From NCBI RefSeq assembly GCF_039904985.1, contig NZ_CP157005.1, positions 4,049,501 to 4,113,500 on the forward strand: a DNA stretch of 64,000 bases, given 5' to 3'. This DNA comes from Methylomonas sp. AM2-LC. Its GTDB lineage: Bacteria > Pseudomonadota > Gammaproteobacteria > Methylococcales > Methylomonadaceae. A program made the translations under genes and the position numbers. Positions 17,681-27,981 of the stretch are shown in pieces; within the stretch, counting starts at the first letter, position 1, and every line of letters starts with the position of its first letter. The notes under the pieces were generated by a model. That model saw only the letters and a program-made list of their open reading frames with translations. It searched no databases and was not told the DNA's origin.

Positions 17681-19272
17681 GCTGAATTACTTAAATAATG
17701 ATCAATATCTTGTTTGGAGAAGCCTATTTTTTTCGCTACCCGGTCAGCATGACTGACACGGGAAATTCCTGGTACCAGACGGAATGTCGGTAAATCTTCC
17801 GCAAACTCGACCTGCCAGGGCGTAGTAATACGTCTTTTTACAAACACATCAACCAATTGATGATTATGGGTAATCAAAATAGTACTATTACCTTTACGGT
17901 AAAAACCATCCAACACATCTGTAGATGACTGCATCTTCTCTTCAAAGGTAGTTCCTTCTGCCATTTCGTCAAGTACCACCAAGCTTTTAGCTGTGCAAGC
18001 CAGAAAAATATCGCGAGTACGTTTTAGCTCGGTACCAAAACGGCCTTCGCCATCATCCAAATGACTAATTTCTGGAGCCTGATAAAAAATTCGGTCAGCT
18101 ACCGTTAAGCGCGCGGCACTAGCAGAGACATAGCAACCTATTTGTGCTAATAACTGGGTTTGGGTAATGGTTTTACAAAAGGCGGTTTTGCCGCCACTGT
18201 TCGGACCGGTAATGCACACCAGACGATCACTATCCATACTAAAATCATTACCTACATAATCTGCATTTGCAAAGGCTAACACTGGATTTTTACAAGCCTG
18301 AACCTGAATACTGTGTTGTTCTGATGTAAACATTTCGGGCAGAATCATGTCACCCCCAAAGCCTTCAGAAAACTTGATAAATGCCAGTAATTCATCAAGC
18401 TGCCCTAATCCATCCAGCAAATCGCCCAATTCTTGCGATTTTTTATATCTTTCGCGCAATGGAATGATGCAAGTATCGCGATCATAGCCTCCAACTACCG
18501 GAATATAAGCCAGCAACAACGGCAGGAAAAACACCGAGCCTATAGCAATGCCATCTTTACTAAAATTTAACCAGTCAGCCGGAAAAATTTGCACTAACCC
18601 CCAACAAACAGCCACCAAGATAACCAGTAATAAAGGTTTGAATAAGCGCGGACGAAAAATAGTGGCTGGAGACAACGAATGCTGGCGTTCTTGCGGACTC
18701 TGTAGACCCGCTTCGCTGTTATATACGGGACCTACCATCAACGAATAAGTATTGCTATCAGCAAAAGATTTTATTTTTTGATAAACAGATTGCAAATAAG
18801 GGGTTTGAGGCGTTTCGGAATTCTGGATAGCCGTAACCAGATTCAATACAAAATTAACACCCCGCACATATTGCTTGTAGCCATAACCTTCAATCTGATG
18901 CTGTTCTCGAGCCGTGCCAAAGGCGCTTAAAAACTCGCCAAATAACAATACATACAGGCGATTTTCGGCACTGGCGGCCTGTGCAATAATATTTTCGACA
19001 TTGGCTCGCACCAACGGGTTATCTCGAATCTCGCGCACGGCTTCTTGCTTGGCATTAATATCGGCAAGATTATCCAGCGGGCGACTTAAGGAACGATACA
19101 GTACGGATTGCCCCGCCAAGGTAGAGGTGTGATTGACAGTATCAAATAATTCATCCACTTCGATACTATTGAAAGTACCTGGATCCAACACACCCTGCCC
19201 CGTTGGTAATGGCTGACAGGATCGAGCTGTCGGCCATGCTTCATTCCAGCTTTGTAAGACATTTTCTTGCAT
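17677..19272 (-). CDS. MutS-like ATPase with membrane segments
   Basis: 531 residues. The C-terminal third is a MutS-type ABC ATPase: Walker [13 protein letters not shown] (about 350-365), then [15 protein letters not shown], Walker [17 protein letters not shown] and the ITHNHQLVD switch. The N-terminal part matches the MutS core/lever region in length, but the DNA mismatch recognition domain is missing. Two hydrophobic segments (about 211-231 and 242-260) are predicted to cross the membrane, odd for a DNA repair protein. It is translationally coupled to purT by a 4-base overlap. It is not the housekeeping MutS; its function is unknown. Confidence 0.8.
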   Translation of the reverse strand: MQENVLQSWNEAWPTARSCQPLPTGQGVLDPGTFNSIEVDELFDTVNHTSTLAGQSVLYRSLSRPLDNLADINAKQEAVREIRDNPLVRANVENIIAQAASAENRLYVLLFGEFLSAFGTAREQHQIEGYGYKQYVRGVNFVLNLVTAIQNSETPQTPYLQSVYQKIKSFADSNTYSLMVGPVYNSEAGLQSPQERQHSLSPATIFRPRLFKPLLLVILVAVCWGLVQIFPADWLNFSKDGIAIGSVFFLPLLLAYIPVVGGYDRDTCIIPLRERYKKSQELGDLLDGLGQLDELLAFIKFSEGFGGDMILPEMFTSEQHSIQVQACKNPVLAFANADYVGNDFSMDSDRLVCITGPNSGGKTAFCKTITQTQLLAQIGCYVSASAARLTVADRIFYQAPEISHLDDGEGRFGTELKRTRDIFLACTAKSLVVLDEMAEGTTFEEKMQSSTDVLDGFYRKGNSTILITHNHQLVDVFVKRRITTPWQVEFAEDLPTFRLVPGISRVSHADRVAKKIGFSKQDIDHYLSNSA

Positions 19273-19330
19273 AGTGCCTCCCCAATTATTATTATATTAT
19301 GTAACTACTCAACATAAAGTTAAGTATTTA

Positions 19331-19398
19331 TAGGATGTGCCAACGCAAGAGGCGCATCAATCGTGATAGATGCGCTTCGTTTGGTTCCGCACCCCTAC
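19331..19398. repeat. intergenic imperfect palindrome
   Basis: 68 bases that fold on themselves: TAGGATGTGCCAACGCAAGA...GCGCATC pairs imperfectly with GATGCGCTTCGTTTGG...CCCCTAC around a short ATCGTGATA loop. The inner 7 bp are perfect. TAGG...CCTA ends and this size resemble dispersed intergenic palindromes of many gammaproteobacterial genomes. It sits in the 227-bp gap between the MutS-like gene and hemH. Confidence 0.6.
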
Positions 19399-19499
19399 AG
19401 TCCATTGACTTTAATGATAAAAATCTACACTAAATAGCTACCAACATTAATAAGAACTACTGTAACAATTGAGAGCAATACAGCGAATGCATACCCCAA

Positions 19500-20477
19500 T
19501 TATTGGGCGTTAGCAATTAAATTAATCATCAGTTCAACATGCTCGTCACTAGCATTTAATGCCGGAATATAATGATAATTTACACCCCCAGCCGTCACAA
19601 AAATTTCTTTATTGGTGATAGCAATTTCTTCCAGCGTCTCTAGACAATCTACCGCAAAACCTGGACAAAGCACATCAATATTCTTGATGCCCTGCTGCGG
19701 TAAATTTTGCAACACTTCTACACAATACGGCTTTAGCCATTCGGCCTTACCAAACCGGGATTGAAACACCAATTGCCATTGTTGATCTGATAATCCCAAT
19801 TCTGCAGCGATTAAAGCCGCAGTTTCTCGACAATGTTGAGAATAGGGATCGCCCAGTTCTGTGAGTTTGGCAGGTAAGCCATGAAAAGACATCAGCAACA
19901 ACTCCGACTGTGGATGCTGCTGCCAATGCTGGCGAACTGAAGCGGCTATTGCTTTAATGTAAATCGGGTTTTTATAATAAGCACTGATAAACCGTACTGA
20001 TGGCATATGTCGCCAGCTTAAATAATCTTTGGCAAGCACGTCAAAAATCGAGGCCGTAGTAGTAGACGAATACTGCGGATACAAAGGCACAATGACTATT
20101 TCATCCACCCCTTGTTGTTTAAAATGATGTAGTTTTTCGCTTAAAGCGGGTTTGCCATAACGCATGGCACAATCAATCAATAATTCTGCATTACCATATT
20201 TATCCTGCAACCTAGCCGTTAATTGCTGAGTAAACACGATAAGAGGTGACCCCTGATCTGTCCAGATACTGCGATAAGCATGGGCAGATTTTGCTGGCCG
20301 AAAAGGCAAAATAATCAAGTTAAGAATCAGCCACCAAAGTAATCGCGGCAAATTTACGACGCGTGGATCACCTAAAAACTCACGTAAAAAACGACGCACA
20401 TCAGCAACAGAAGTGGAAGCAGGTGAACCTAAATTCACCAACAATACACCTATTTTATTCTGCGGAGGCAAATTCAT
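19500..20477 (-). CDS. hemH: ferrochelatase
   Basis: Inserts Fe2+ into protoporphyrin IX, the last step of protoheme synthesis. 325 residues with VNLGSPAS, the catalytic His in MSFHGLPAKL, and the C-terminal CPGFAVDCLETLEEI. It lies four bases after folE, so probably in the dusA-folE-hemH transcript. The length is normal for the proteobacterial enzyme. Confidence 0.95.
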   Translation of the reverse strand: MNLPPQNKIGVLLVNLGSPASTSVADVRRFLREFLGDPRVVNLPRLLWWLILNLIILPFRPAKSAHAYRSIWTDQGSPLIVFTQQLTARLQDKYGNAELLIDCAMRYGKPALSEKLHHFKQQGVDEIVIVPLYPQYSSTTTASIFDVLAKDYLSWRHMPSVRFISAYYKNPIYIKAIAASVRQHWQQHPQSELLLMSFHGLPAKLTELGDPYSQHCRETAALIAAELGLSDQQWQLVFQSRFGKAEWLKPYCVEVLQNLPQQGIKNIDVLCPGFAVDCLETLEEIAITNKEIFVTAGGVNYHYIPALNASDEHVELMINLIANAQ

Positions 20478-20481
20478 AGCA

Positions 20482-21024
20482 TTAGCGATTAATCAAGTTT
20501 AAAAACTCAGAACGCGTACTGATTTCTTCGCGAAAAATACCGGTCATCACCGATGTGGTCATCACCGAATTTTGCTTCTCAACCCCACGCATCATCATGC
20601 ATAAATGTTTGGCCTCAATCACCACTGCGACTCCGCGTGCATTGATTGCCGAAGAAACTGCTGTTGCGATCTGCCGGGTTAACTGCTCCTGAATTTGCAA
20701 ACGTCGCCCATACATATCCACAATACGCGCCAGTTTGGATAAACCCAGCACCTTACCTTGGGGCAAATAACCAATATGACATTTTCCGATAAAGGGTAAT
20801 AAATGATGTTCACATAAAGAATACAATTCAATATCCTTAACAATGACCATATCTTCAGTATCTGCTTCAAATATGGCACCGTTTAAAACTTCTTCCAAAG
20901 TTTTTTCATAGCCGTTATTTAAAAACTTAAACGCCTTCGCAGCGCGTTTAGGTGTATCACGCAAACCTTCACGCGTTACATCCTCACCAATCGCCTGAAT
21001 AATTTTGGAAAAATATTCTTCCAT
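20482..21024 (-). CDS. folE: GTP cyclohydrolase I
   Basis: Opens the GTP ring to give 7,8-dihydroneopterin triphosphate, the first step of folate synthesis. 180 residues with zinc ligands in [10 protein letters not shown] and KHLCMMMRG, plus the [10 protein letters not shown] start and TTSVMTGIF. It lies between dusA and hemH with short gaps. folP, a later folate gene, is encoded 1.5 kb away on the other strand. Confidence 0.95.
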   Translation of the reverse strand: MEEYFSKIIQAIGEDVTREGLRDTPKRAAKAFKFLNNGYEKTLEEVLNGAIFEADTEDMVIVKDIELYSLCEHHLLPFIGKCHIGYLPQGKVLGLSKLARIVDMYGRRLQIQEQLTRQIATAVSSAINARGVAVVIEAKHLCMMMRGVEKQNSVMTTSVMTGIFREEISTRSEFLNLINR

Positions 21025-21063
21025 TACCGCCCCAAATTTAAAAAAGTGGTTGAGTATACAACA

Positions 21064-22065
21064 TCATTGCGTAAATTCTAATGCTTGCAACAACACAGAT
21101 TTATCTGCTCCCGGTTTAGTGGCGTTTTCACTTAAATGTCGCCGCCACGCTCTGGCTCCTTGCATACCATGAAACAGGCCCAGCATATGCCTTACTATCG
21201 AATTTAGTCTGACTCCATTTTGCAACTGTTGTTCCACATACGGCAACATAGCCAACACCACTTCTTTTCTGGATTTAATCACCTGTTGATCTGCATAAAA
21301 CTGCGCATCAACTTCGGCTAGCAAATACGGATTTTGATAAATCTCACGGCCTAACATCACACCATCCACATACTGCAAATGCTCGTGTATTGCATCCAAC
21401 GTGGAAATACCACCATTAATAATGATGTTTAACTGCGGAAAATCCTGCTTCAATTCCCGGACCACATCATAACGCAACGGTGGAATTTCGCGGTTTTGCT
21501 TGGGCGATAATCCACTTAACCAGGCTTTTCTGGCATGGACAATAAAAGTTTCACAGCCGGCATTAGCAACTGTCGAAATAAATTCGACTAATTCTGGATA
21601 ACTATCACGCTCATCAATACCGATACGTGATTTGACCGTGATCGGTATGTTTACGGCTTGACGCATGGCTGCCACACAAGCCGCCACCAGCTCTGGTTCT
21701 GCCATTAAACAGGCACCGAAGCTGCCATTTTGCACACGTTCACTTGGACAACCGATATTAAGGTTGATTTCATCGTATCCATACTGTTCTGCAATTTGCG
21801 CACACTGTGCCAACTGGTTTGGATCGCTACCACCCAATTGCAAAACCAGCGGATGTTCTGCTGGATTAAATTGTAAATGTTGCTGACGATTACCGTACAA
21901 AATGGCACCGCAGGTAACCATTTCGGTATAGAGTAGCGCGTGTTGACTGAGCAGACGATGGAAATAGCGGCAGTGTGTATCTGTCCAATCGAGCATGGGT
22001 GCAACAGAAAACCTATGTGTTTTAGATTGACTAACTAAACAGAGGTGATTATTGGTTTTTAGCAT
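21064..22065 (-). CDS. dusA: tRNA-dihydrouridine synthase A
   Basis: FMN enzyme that reduces uridines 20/20a in the D-loop of tRNA. 333 residues: [18 protein letters not shown], characteristic of DusA, LQLGGSDP, the catalytic Cys in [10 protein letters not shown] and [10 protein letters not shown]. The start MLKTNNH at 22065 may be early, but no better one is evident before SVAPMLD. Upstream of folE by 39 bp, probably one transcript. Confidence 0.93.
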   Translation of the reverse strand: MLKTNNHLCLVSQSKTHRFSVAPMLDWTDTHCRYFHRLLSQHALLYTEMVTCGAILYGNRQQHLQFNPAEHPLVLQLGGSDPNQLAQCAQIAEQYGYDEINLNIGCPSERVQNGSFGACLMAEPELVAACVAAMRQAVNIPITVKSRIGIDERDSYPELVEFISTVANAGCETFIVHARKAWLSGLSPKQNREIPPLRYDVVRELKQDFPQLNIIINGGISTLDAIHEHLQYVDGVMLGREIYQNPYLLAEVDAQFYADQQVIKSRKEVVLAMLPYVEQQLQNGVRLNSIVRHMLGLFHGMQGARAWRRHLSENATKPGADKSVLLQALEFTQ

Positions 22066-22296
22066 TTTTCTTAATTTTTTTGATTACTTTTAAACGTACT
22101 ACAAATAAGCTGAATCACATCGGGGGCTACACTTCACTTTTGGATCGGTTCCACGATTTAAGAAGTGCATCCTATAATTATTGCTTAGCGGTAATGTATT
22201 TTTTTTCTAGCCAAATTTCTTACTACATCAAATTAGTGGTTTATTTAACTTTTCAGGTAAGAACAATTAAATTTTGCGTTTATTTGAATGACTGAC

Positions 22297-22444
22297 TATG
22301 TTGTCGTACGATAAAACATATAAGCCAATTAATCTTCATACCTTTTTCCTTTAATCTTTACCCATTTAGTTGCTGGCTTTGTCAGCACAGGTAAATTCGT
22401 TAAAATGATTATGACTGCATTTGTTTTATCGTGGGCACAACATA
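22297..22444. repeat. 148-bp MITE-like element with near-perfect terminal inverted repeats
   Basis: The left end (TATGTTGT...ACGATAAAACA, 22297-22318) is matched in inverted orientation by the right end (TGTTTTATCGT...ACAACATA, 22422-22444), with 8 and 11 identical bases flanking a short mismatched patch. About 100 AT-rich bases lie between, without an ORF. It is in the 462-bp gap between divergent dusA and folP. The rest of that gap holds only a 71-codon TTG-start frame (22080-22295) with no sign of being a gene. No clear target duplication beyond AT is visible. Confidence 0.55.
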
Positions 22445-22527
22445 CTCAATTAGATAGATTATACATACCACAGCCATTATGGTTGACAATGAGACTTACC
22501 CATCCCCATTAAAAACTCACTCCCAAT

Positions 22528-23343
22528 ATGTTTAGCAAACCCCAACCCTTAATCATGGGTATTTTAAATGTTACCCCAGACAGCTTTTCGGATGGTGGAA
22601 AATACACTGGTTTAGATGCCGCTTTACGTCAAGCCGAGTTAATGATAATCGAAGGAGCCGATATTATAGATGTGGGTGGTGAATCTACCCGTCCTGGCAG
22701 TTTATCGGTATCGGCTACAGAACAGATTAAGCGGGTGGTACCTGTTATTTCAGCCATTCGTAAACAGCATGCCGATATAATTATTAGTATAGATACCACG
22801 CTTAGCGAGGTTGCCGATGCGGCATTACAGGCCGGAGCAAATATGATAAACGATGTGTCTGCCGGAAATGATGATGCGGGCATTTTAGCCTTAGCAGCCG
22901 CTACAGATACACCGATTATTTTGATGCATATGCAAGGTACTCCGCAAACCATGCAGGACAATCCTGTTTATCAAGATGTGGTTGCTGAAGTACAAGCCGC
23001 TTTGCAGCAACGTATAGCAGCCGCTCTGGCTATAGGTGTGAAGCCTGAACAAATTATCCTTGATCCCGGCATTGGTTTTGGCAAGCACAAAGCAGATAAT
23101 CTTCACTTAATTGCCCAACTTGAACAATTGGTCGGCTTGGGTTTTCCGGTATTATTGGGTACTAGCCGCAAACGCTTTATGGGTAATCTGCTACAGGTAT
23201 CTGTGCCAGAAGAATTAATAACCGCAACCGCTGTCACTACAGCACTTGGCGTAATGGCTGGAGTCAAACTGTTTCGAGTACACGATGTTAAAGCCAATCG
23301 ACAAGCTGCCGATCTGGCGTGGGCCATTCTAAATGCCGGTTAG
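22528..23343 (+). CDS. folP: dihydropteroate synthase
   Basis: Condenses p-aminobenzoate with dihydropterin pyrophosphate in folate synthesis, and is the sulfonamide target. 271 residues of TIM barrel: MGILNVTPDSFSDGG, DVGGESTRPG, DPGIGFGK and the LLGTSRKRF loop. The E. coli neighbours ftsH and glmM are absent. The next gene is 45 bp downstream on the same strand. Confidence 0.95.
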   Translation: MFSKPQPLIMGILNVTPDSFSDGGKYTGLDAALRQAELMIIEGADIIDVGGESTRPGSLSVSATEQIKRVVPVISAIRKQHADIIISIDTTLSEVADAALQAGANMINDVSAGNDDAGILALAAATDTPIILMHMQGTPQTMQDNPVYQDVVAEVQAALQQRIAAALAIGVKPEQIILDPGIGFGKHKADNLHLIAQLEQLVGLGFPVLLGTSRKRFMGNLLQVSVPEELITATAVTTALGVMAGVKLFRVHDVKANRQAADLAWAILNAG

Positions 23344-23388
23344 TTGCAATTTGAATGACTTAGATTAAATCCTTCTATAAAACTAACC

Positions 23389-24303
23389 GTGATATTAGAT
23401 CCGCGACTACAGTCCTTACAGGCAAGCTTTGCACCCTGCCCTATTACCCGCATCAATGATCACTTTTTAGACAAATGGGGTATTGAGTTGTGGATTAAAC
23501 GCGATGATTTATTGCATAGCATCATTTCCGGCAATAAATGGCGCAAACTTAAGTATATTCTTAATCATGCCTTAATTAAGGGTAGCAGCTGCATGCTGAG
23601 TATGGGCGGCGCTTATTCTAATCATTTACATGCTTTGGCCTTTGCCGGCCAATGCCTTAATCTTAAAACTGCGGCCTATATTCGTGGTGAACGCCCGACC
23701 GTATTTAACCCAACTTTAACTGATTTGTGTCACTGGGGCATGGATTTACGCTTTATATCGCGTAGCGAATATCGACAATTACGCCAATTTAAGGCGTTTG
23801 ACAGCTTACCAGACTTAAAAACTGGCGAGTACTGGTTACCGGAAGGCGGCGCGATAAATTTAGCTTTACAGGGGGTAGCGGAAAGCATTGCTGAAATAAC
23901 AATACCTTATGATGTGCTGGCAGTAGCCTGTGGTACGGGTACTACTCTGGCAGGTATGATCGCAGCCGCACCCACTCATTGTCAGATATTGGGTATTGCC
24001 GCTTTGCAAGCTGGTTATATGCACAGCGATGTGCAACAGCTACTCACTACTCAACATATTATTAGAAACAACTGGCATATCAATCTGGATTATCATTGCG
24101 GCGGCTTTGCCAAAACACATCCTGAATTATTGGCATTTATGCAGAACTTTGAAGCACTGCACGCCATTCCGCTAGATCCCGTGTATACCGGAAAACTATT
24201 GTTTGGAATTTATGATCTAATTAAACAGGGTTATTTTACTGCCGGGCAGCGTGTAATGCTGATACACACTGGCGGATTACAGGGCAAGCGAAAATTTTGT
24301 TAA
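23389..24303 (+). CDS. PLP-dependent D-cysteine desulfhydrase / ACC deaminase family enzyme
   Basis: 304 residues of the fold-type II PLP family. The internal aldimine lysine is in SGNKWRKLKY, the substrate loop is MGGAYSNHLHALAFAG, and a glycine-rich phosphate loop occurs at CGTGTTLAG. The tail LIHTGGLQGKR is typical of the D-cysteine desulfhydrase/1-aminocyclopropane-1-carboxylate deaminase group. The residues seen do not let me choose the substrate. It starts at GTG 23389, just after folP. Confidence 0.8.
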   Translation: MILDPRLQSLQASFAPCPITRINDHFLDKWGIELWIKRDDLLHSIISGNKWRKLKYILNHALIKGSSCMLSMGGAYSNHLHALAFAGQCLNLKTAAYIRGERPTVFNPTLTDLCHWGMDLRFISRSEYRQLRQFKAFDSLPDLKTGEYWLPEGGAINLALQGVAESIAEITIPYDVLAVACGTGTTLAGMIAAAPTHCQILGIAALQAGYMHSDVQQLLTTQHIIRNNWHINLDYHCGGFAKTHPELLAFMQNFEALHAIPLDPVYTGKLLFGIYDLIKQGYFTAGQRVMLIHTGGLQGKRKFC

Positions 24304-24466
24304 GTAAGACAGGAAATCAATCCAGCCGATAGCAAATAATCAAAAATTTTATAAAATTTTTACACCGACATTACAACTATTGATAATTATTTTACAGACT
24401 ATTGTTTAAAATTCGGCTGCTATAAGCTAATTATTACCAGACATCCACTGCATTGAGCAAGTCCAT

Positions 24467-27196
24467 ATGAATGTTGAGCGCCCCGATCCAGATGAACTAC
24501 TTGCACGGGTTGAACGTGCCAATGCCAAGGCTAGACGTGGACGTCTGAAGATTTTTTTTGGTGCAGCGGCTGGCGTGGGTAAAACCTTTGCCATGCTGAT
24601 GGCCGCACATGAGCGACGCACCGAACAGATGGATGTAGTGGTGGGCTTGGTGGAAACACATGGTCGCAAGGAAACGCAAGCCATGTTGGAAGGTTTGGAA
24701 ATCTTACCTACCCGACAGATTGAATACAAAGGCACAATACTGCATGAATTTGATATTGATGCAGCTTTAAAACGTCATCCCGCTATTATCTTGGTGGATG
24801 AACTAGCACATACCAATGCCCCTGAATCACGACACCCTAAACGTTGGCAGGATATTCATGAATTACTGGATGCTGGCATAGATGTATATACCGCACTTAA
24901 TGTTCAACATCTGGAAAGTTTAAACGATGACATTGGTCAAATATCCGGTATTCGAGTTTGGGAAACTCTACCGGATACTGTCTTTGAAGATGCCGATGAG
25001 ATTGAATTAGTTGATCTGCCTCCAGATGAATTACTGCTACGTCTAAAAGAAGGCAAAATATATTTACCGCTACAGGCTCAGGAAGCACTTAATCATTTCT
25101 TTAGAAAAGGTAATTTAATTGCTTTACGAGAACTAGCCTTACGCCAAACCGCCAGTAGAGTTGATGCACAAATGCTGGATTACCGCGAAGGACATGCCAT
25201 TCGCGAAGTGTGGCAGGTAAATGAACGAATACTGGTGTGCATTGGACCCAATCCCTTAGCAGAACGCTTAGTGCGTGCCGGTAAACGCCTTGCTAGCAGT
25301 CTACGCGCAGAATGGATAGTACTTTATGTAGAAACCCCCCAGTTACAACGTTTACCTGCTTTAAAACGTGACGGTATATTAAGGATGTTGCGTTTAGCGG
25401 AACAACTGGGCGCAGAAACTGTTACCCTGAGCGCTCCAGAGTTGAGTGAAGGAATTATCCGCTTTGCGCGTGAGCGTAACGTCAACAAATTAGTGATGGG
25501 TAAACCCAGACGCAGAAACTGGAAACGTTGGCTGCTGGGTTCTGTCGTCGATATATTGATTAGCCATGCACACAATATCAACATTTATTTGTTGGGTAGT
25601 CCTCACTTGGAAGACAGGGCCGAATCTAGTAGCGAATCCCTGTTTAAAAAGAGTCCATTGCCAGGATTAAGGCAACGAATTCCAGCCAAAGCCAAACAAC
25701 GCTACTTGGGTTATTTATCGGCTTTAGCAGTTACTGTATTAAGTACGGCTATTAGTCATCTGGTTTTTGGCAAACTTGAATTAGCCAATTTGGTCATGAT
25801 TTATTTACTCGGGGTAGTGTTTATTGCTACCCGCTTTGGTCGTGGCCCCTCTATTTTAGCGTCAATACTGGGTGTCGGTAGTTTTGACTTTCTGTTTGTA
25901 GAGCCCTATTACAGCTTTTCGGTGGCGGATAGTCAGTTTTTAATTACTTTGCTGGCGATGTTAGTCGTCGGTATAGTGATTAGCAACCTAATGGTCAATG
26001 TACGTTCTCAGGCTAAGGTTGCCTCACACAGGGAGCGTCGCGCAGCCGTATTGTATGCGATGAGTAAGGAACTCGGTGCCAGTCAAACAGAAATGGAGGT
26101 GGTGCGCACCGCTGTAAAGCATTTATATTCTGAGTTTAGCAGCCGAAATATCATTTTATTCCCTAATAAAAATGGGCGCATTACATACCCCAAAGCCCAA
26201 GCTATGCCTGAGTCGTTGCGGAGCTGTGATCTGAGTGTAGCGCAATGGGTATTTGATCATAACGAAATCGCCGGAAAGGGTACTAATACCTTACCTGGCA
26301 GCTCTGCAATCTACTACCCTTTTCAAAACGAAGAAACGGTATTGGGTGTGCTGGCATTATTACCCGTTAATCTTCGTCGAGTATTTCTGCCAGAACAACA
26401 AAAATTACTGGAAACTTTTTTACGCCAGATTGCGCAGTCCATCATCAGAATTCGCTTTGTTGAACAAGCCAAACTGACACATGCCCAAATTGAAGCGGAA
26501 CGTTTACGAAACTCGTTATTGAGTGCAATTTCTCATGACTTACGCACCCCATTGGCAACCATTATAGGTTCTGCAAGCACTTTGATTGATGATGCAGGTC
26601 AGTTAAAATCAGTTGATAAATTAGAATTAAATCGCGCGATTCTTGACGAAGCGGAACGCATGTCCAGTTTGGTCAATAATATTCTGGATATGGCTCGATT
26701 AGATGGCGGCGTTTTAGAGCTTAACAAACAATGGTATCCACTGGAAGAAATCATTGGCACAGCGCTAACCCATACTCAAAAAAAATTGCTTGGCCGCCCT
26801 GTTAAAGTGAAACTACCCGCAGGCATACCACTAGTGTATGCTGATGCAGTATTGCTAGAACAAGTGTTAATTAATCTACTTGAAAATGCGGCGCGTTATA
26901 CACCAGCAGAGAGTGCTCTGGATATTAGTGCCGAATCCAGTCCTGAAGAGGTTAAAATTACTGTCGCGGATCGTGGACCTGGAATCCCCATTGGACAGGA
27001 ATTACGATTATTCGAAAAATTTTATCAAACCCGTCATGAGACTGCACAAAGCGGAGTAGGATTAGGACTAGCCATTTGTCAAGCCATCATTAAAGTACAT
27101 GGTGGTCGCATTTATGCGCAAAATCGCATTGGCGGCGGCGCAGAATTTATTTTTGTCATCCCTTTGGATAGACCTCCGCCCATACTAGAAGAATAA
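24467..27196 (+). CDS. kdpD: KdpD-type sensor histidine kinase
   Basis: 909 residues with the complete KdpD order: N-terminal KdpD domain (about 20-230) with Walker-A-like GAAAGVGKT at 32-40, a universal-stress-protein domain (about 250-370), four membrane helices of DUF4118 (about 405-500), a GAF-like region, HisKA with the phospho-His in SAISHDLRTPL, and HATPase_c (NLLENAARY, DRGPGIP, GVGLGLAI). It would sense potassium or ionic status and phosphorylate the adjacent KdpE. No kdpFABC potassium pump genes are nearby: the gene ahead is the PLP enzyme and the one after kdpE is convergent. Confidence 0.93.
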   Translation: MNVERPDPDELLARVERANAKARRGRLKIFFGAAAGVGKTFAMLMAAHERRTEQMDVVVGLVETHGRKETQAMLEGLEILPTRQIEYKGTILHEFDIDAALKRHPAIILVDELAHTNAPESRHPKRWQDIHELLDAGIDVYTALNVQHLESLNDDIGQISGIRVWETLPDTVFEDADEIELVDLPPDELLLRLKEGKIYLPLQAQEALNHFFRKGNLIALRELALRQTASRVDAQMLDYREGHAIREVWQVNERILVCIGPNPLAERLVRAGKRLASSLRAEWIVLYVETPQLQRLPALKRDGILRMLRLAEQLGAETVTLSAPELSEGIIRFARERNVNKLVMGKPRRRNWKRWLLGSVVDILISHAHNINIYLLGSPHLEDRAESSSESLFKKSPLPGLRQRIPAKAKQRYLGYLSALAVTVLSTAISHLVFGKLELANLVMIYLLGVVFIATRFGRGPSILASILGVGSFDFLFVEPYYSFSVADSQFLITLLAMLVVGIVISNLMVNVRSQAKVASHRERRAAVLYAMSKELGASQTEMEVVRTAVKHLYSEFSSRNIILFPNKNGRITYPKAQAMPESLRSCDLSVAQWVFDHNEIAGKGTNTLPGSSAIYYPFQNEETVLGVLALLPVNLRRVFLPEQQKLLETFLRQIAQSIIRIRFVEQAKLTHAQIEAERLRNSLLSAISHDLRTPLATIIGSASTLIDDAGQLKSVDKLELNRAILDEAERMSSLVNNILDMARLDGGVLELNKQWYPLEEIIGTALTHTQKKLLGRPVKVKLPAGIPLVYADAVLLEQVLINLLENAARYTPAESALDISAESSPEEVKITVADRGPGIPIGQELRLFEKFYQTRHETAQSGVGLGLAICQAIIKVHGGRIYAQNRIGGGAEFIFVIPLDRPPPILEE

Positions 27197-27226
27197 AATT
27201 TCCCTTAAACCGATGATTTACAAACT

Positions 27227-27922
27227 ATGTCTAAAATAGAACCCGTGATTATCGTCATCGAAGACGACCCAGCTATCCGTCGTTTTCTGCGTACAGGTTT
27301 AAACTCACACGGTTTTGTCATTTTTACGGCTGAAACTGGCAAGCAAGGCATTATTGAAACCGGGGTTCGTAAACCTGATTTGGTGATACTGGATTTGGGG
27401 CTGCCTGATATGGAAGGGGTTGAAGTGATTAAAGCCATTCGCGAATGGTCTACCATCCCTATTATTGTCCTGTCGGCACGTAGCAGTGAGCAACACAAAA
27501 TTGATGCACTAGATGCCGGTGCAGACGACTATTTGACCAAACCTTTTGGTATCGGTGAGTTACTGGCACGAATCAGGGTTGCAATTCGGCATTCTTTACG
27601 TTCGTCAGAACAAGTGACGGGGGATATATTTACGAATGAGAATCTAAAAGTCGATTTAATTAACAGATTGGTTAGTTTAGATAATCAAGAAGTGCATCTC
27701 ACCCCCATTCAATACCGTCTGCTAACTGTATTGGTAAAACATGCAGGCAAAGTACTTACGCATAAACAAATATTAAAAGAAGTTTGGGGGCCGTCTTATC
27801 AAGAAAATGCACATTATCTGCGCATTTATATGAGTCAGCTTCGCCAAAAACTGGAAGAAGATCCCACTCAGCCTAAGCTTTTGCTAACTGAATCTGGGGT
27901 GGGATATAGGCTTAAAGTGTAA
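27227..27922 (+). CDS. kdpE: KdpE-type response regulator
   Basis: 231 residues: receiver domain with acidic pair EDD near residue 12, phospho-acceptor Asp56 in VILDLGLPD, and Lys in LTKPFG; then an OmpR-type winged helix (about 130-230: LTPIQYRLLTVLVKHAGKVLTHKQIL, GVGYRL). It is 30 bp downstream of kdpD. In characterised systems it activates kdpFABC; here the target is not in the window. Confidence 0.93.
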   Translation: MSKIEPVIIVIEDDPAIRRFLRTGLNSHGFVIFTAETGKQGIIETGVRKPDLVILDLGLPDMEGVEVIKAIREWSTIPIIVLSARSSEQHKIDALDAGADDYLTKPFGIGELLARIRVAIRHSLRSSEQVTGDIFTNENLKVDLINRLVSLDNQEVHLTPIQYRLLTVLVKHAGKVLTHKQILKEVWGPSYQENAHYLRIYMSQLRQKLEEDPTQPKLLLTESGVGYRLKV

Positions 27923-27981
27923 GAAAAACCAGCTGATAGCTAAACTGACACTCAGCCTACTAGCTCACTATTTATTCACTC

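Noticed and set aside
22080..22295. 71-codon TTG-start frame between dusA and folP
   Set aside because: No ribosome binding site, no recognisable family, AT-rich composition and it abuts the MITE-like repeat; likely a chance frame.
23389..24303. Assignment as 1-aminocyclopropane-1-carboxylate deaminase
   Set aside because: The fold group is clear but the residues that separate ACC deaminase from D-cysteine desulfhydrase cannot be judged by eye, so no symbol was given.
27923..27981. Possible terminator between kdpE and the convergent unknown gene
   Set aside because: Only short mismatched AGCT repeats, no stable stem of useful length.
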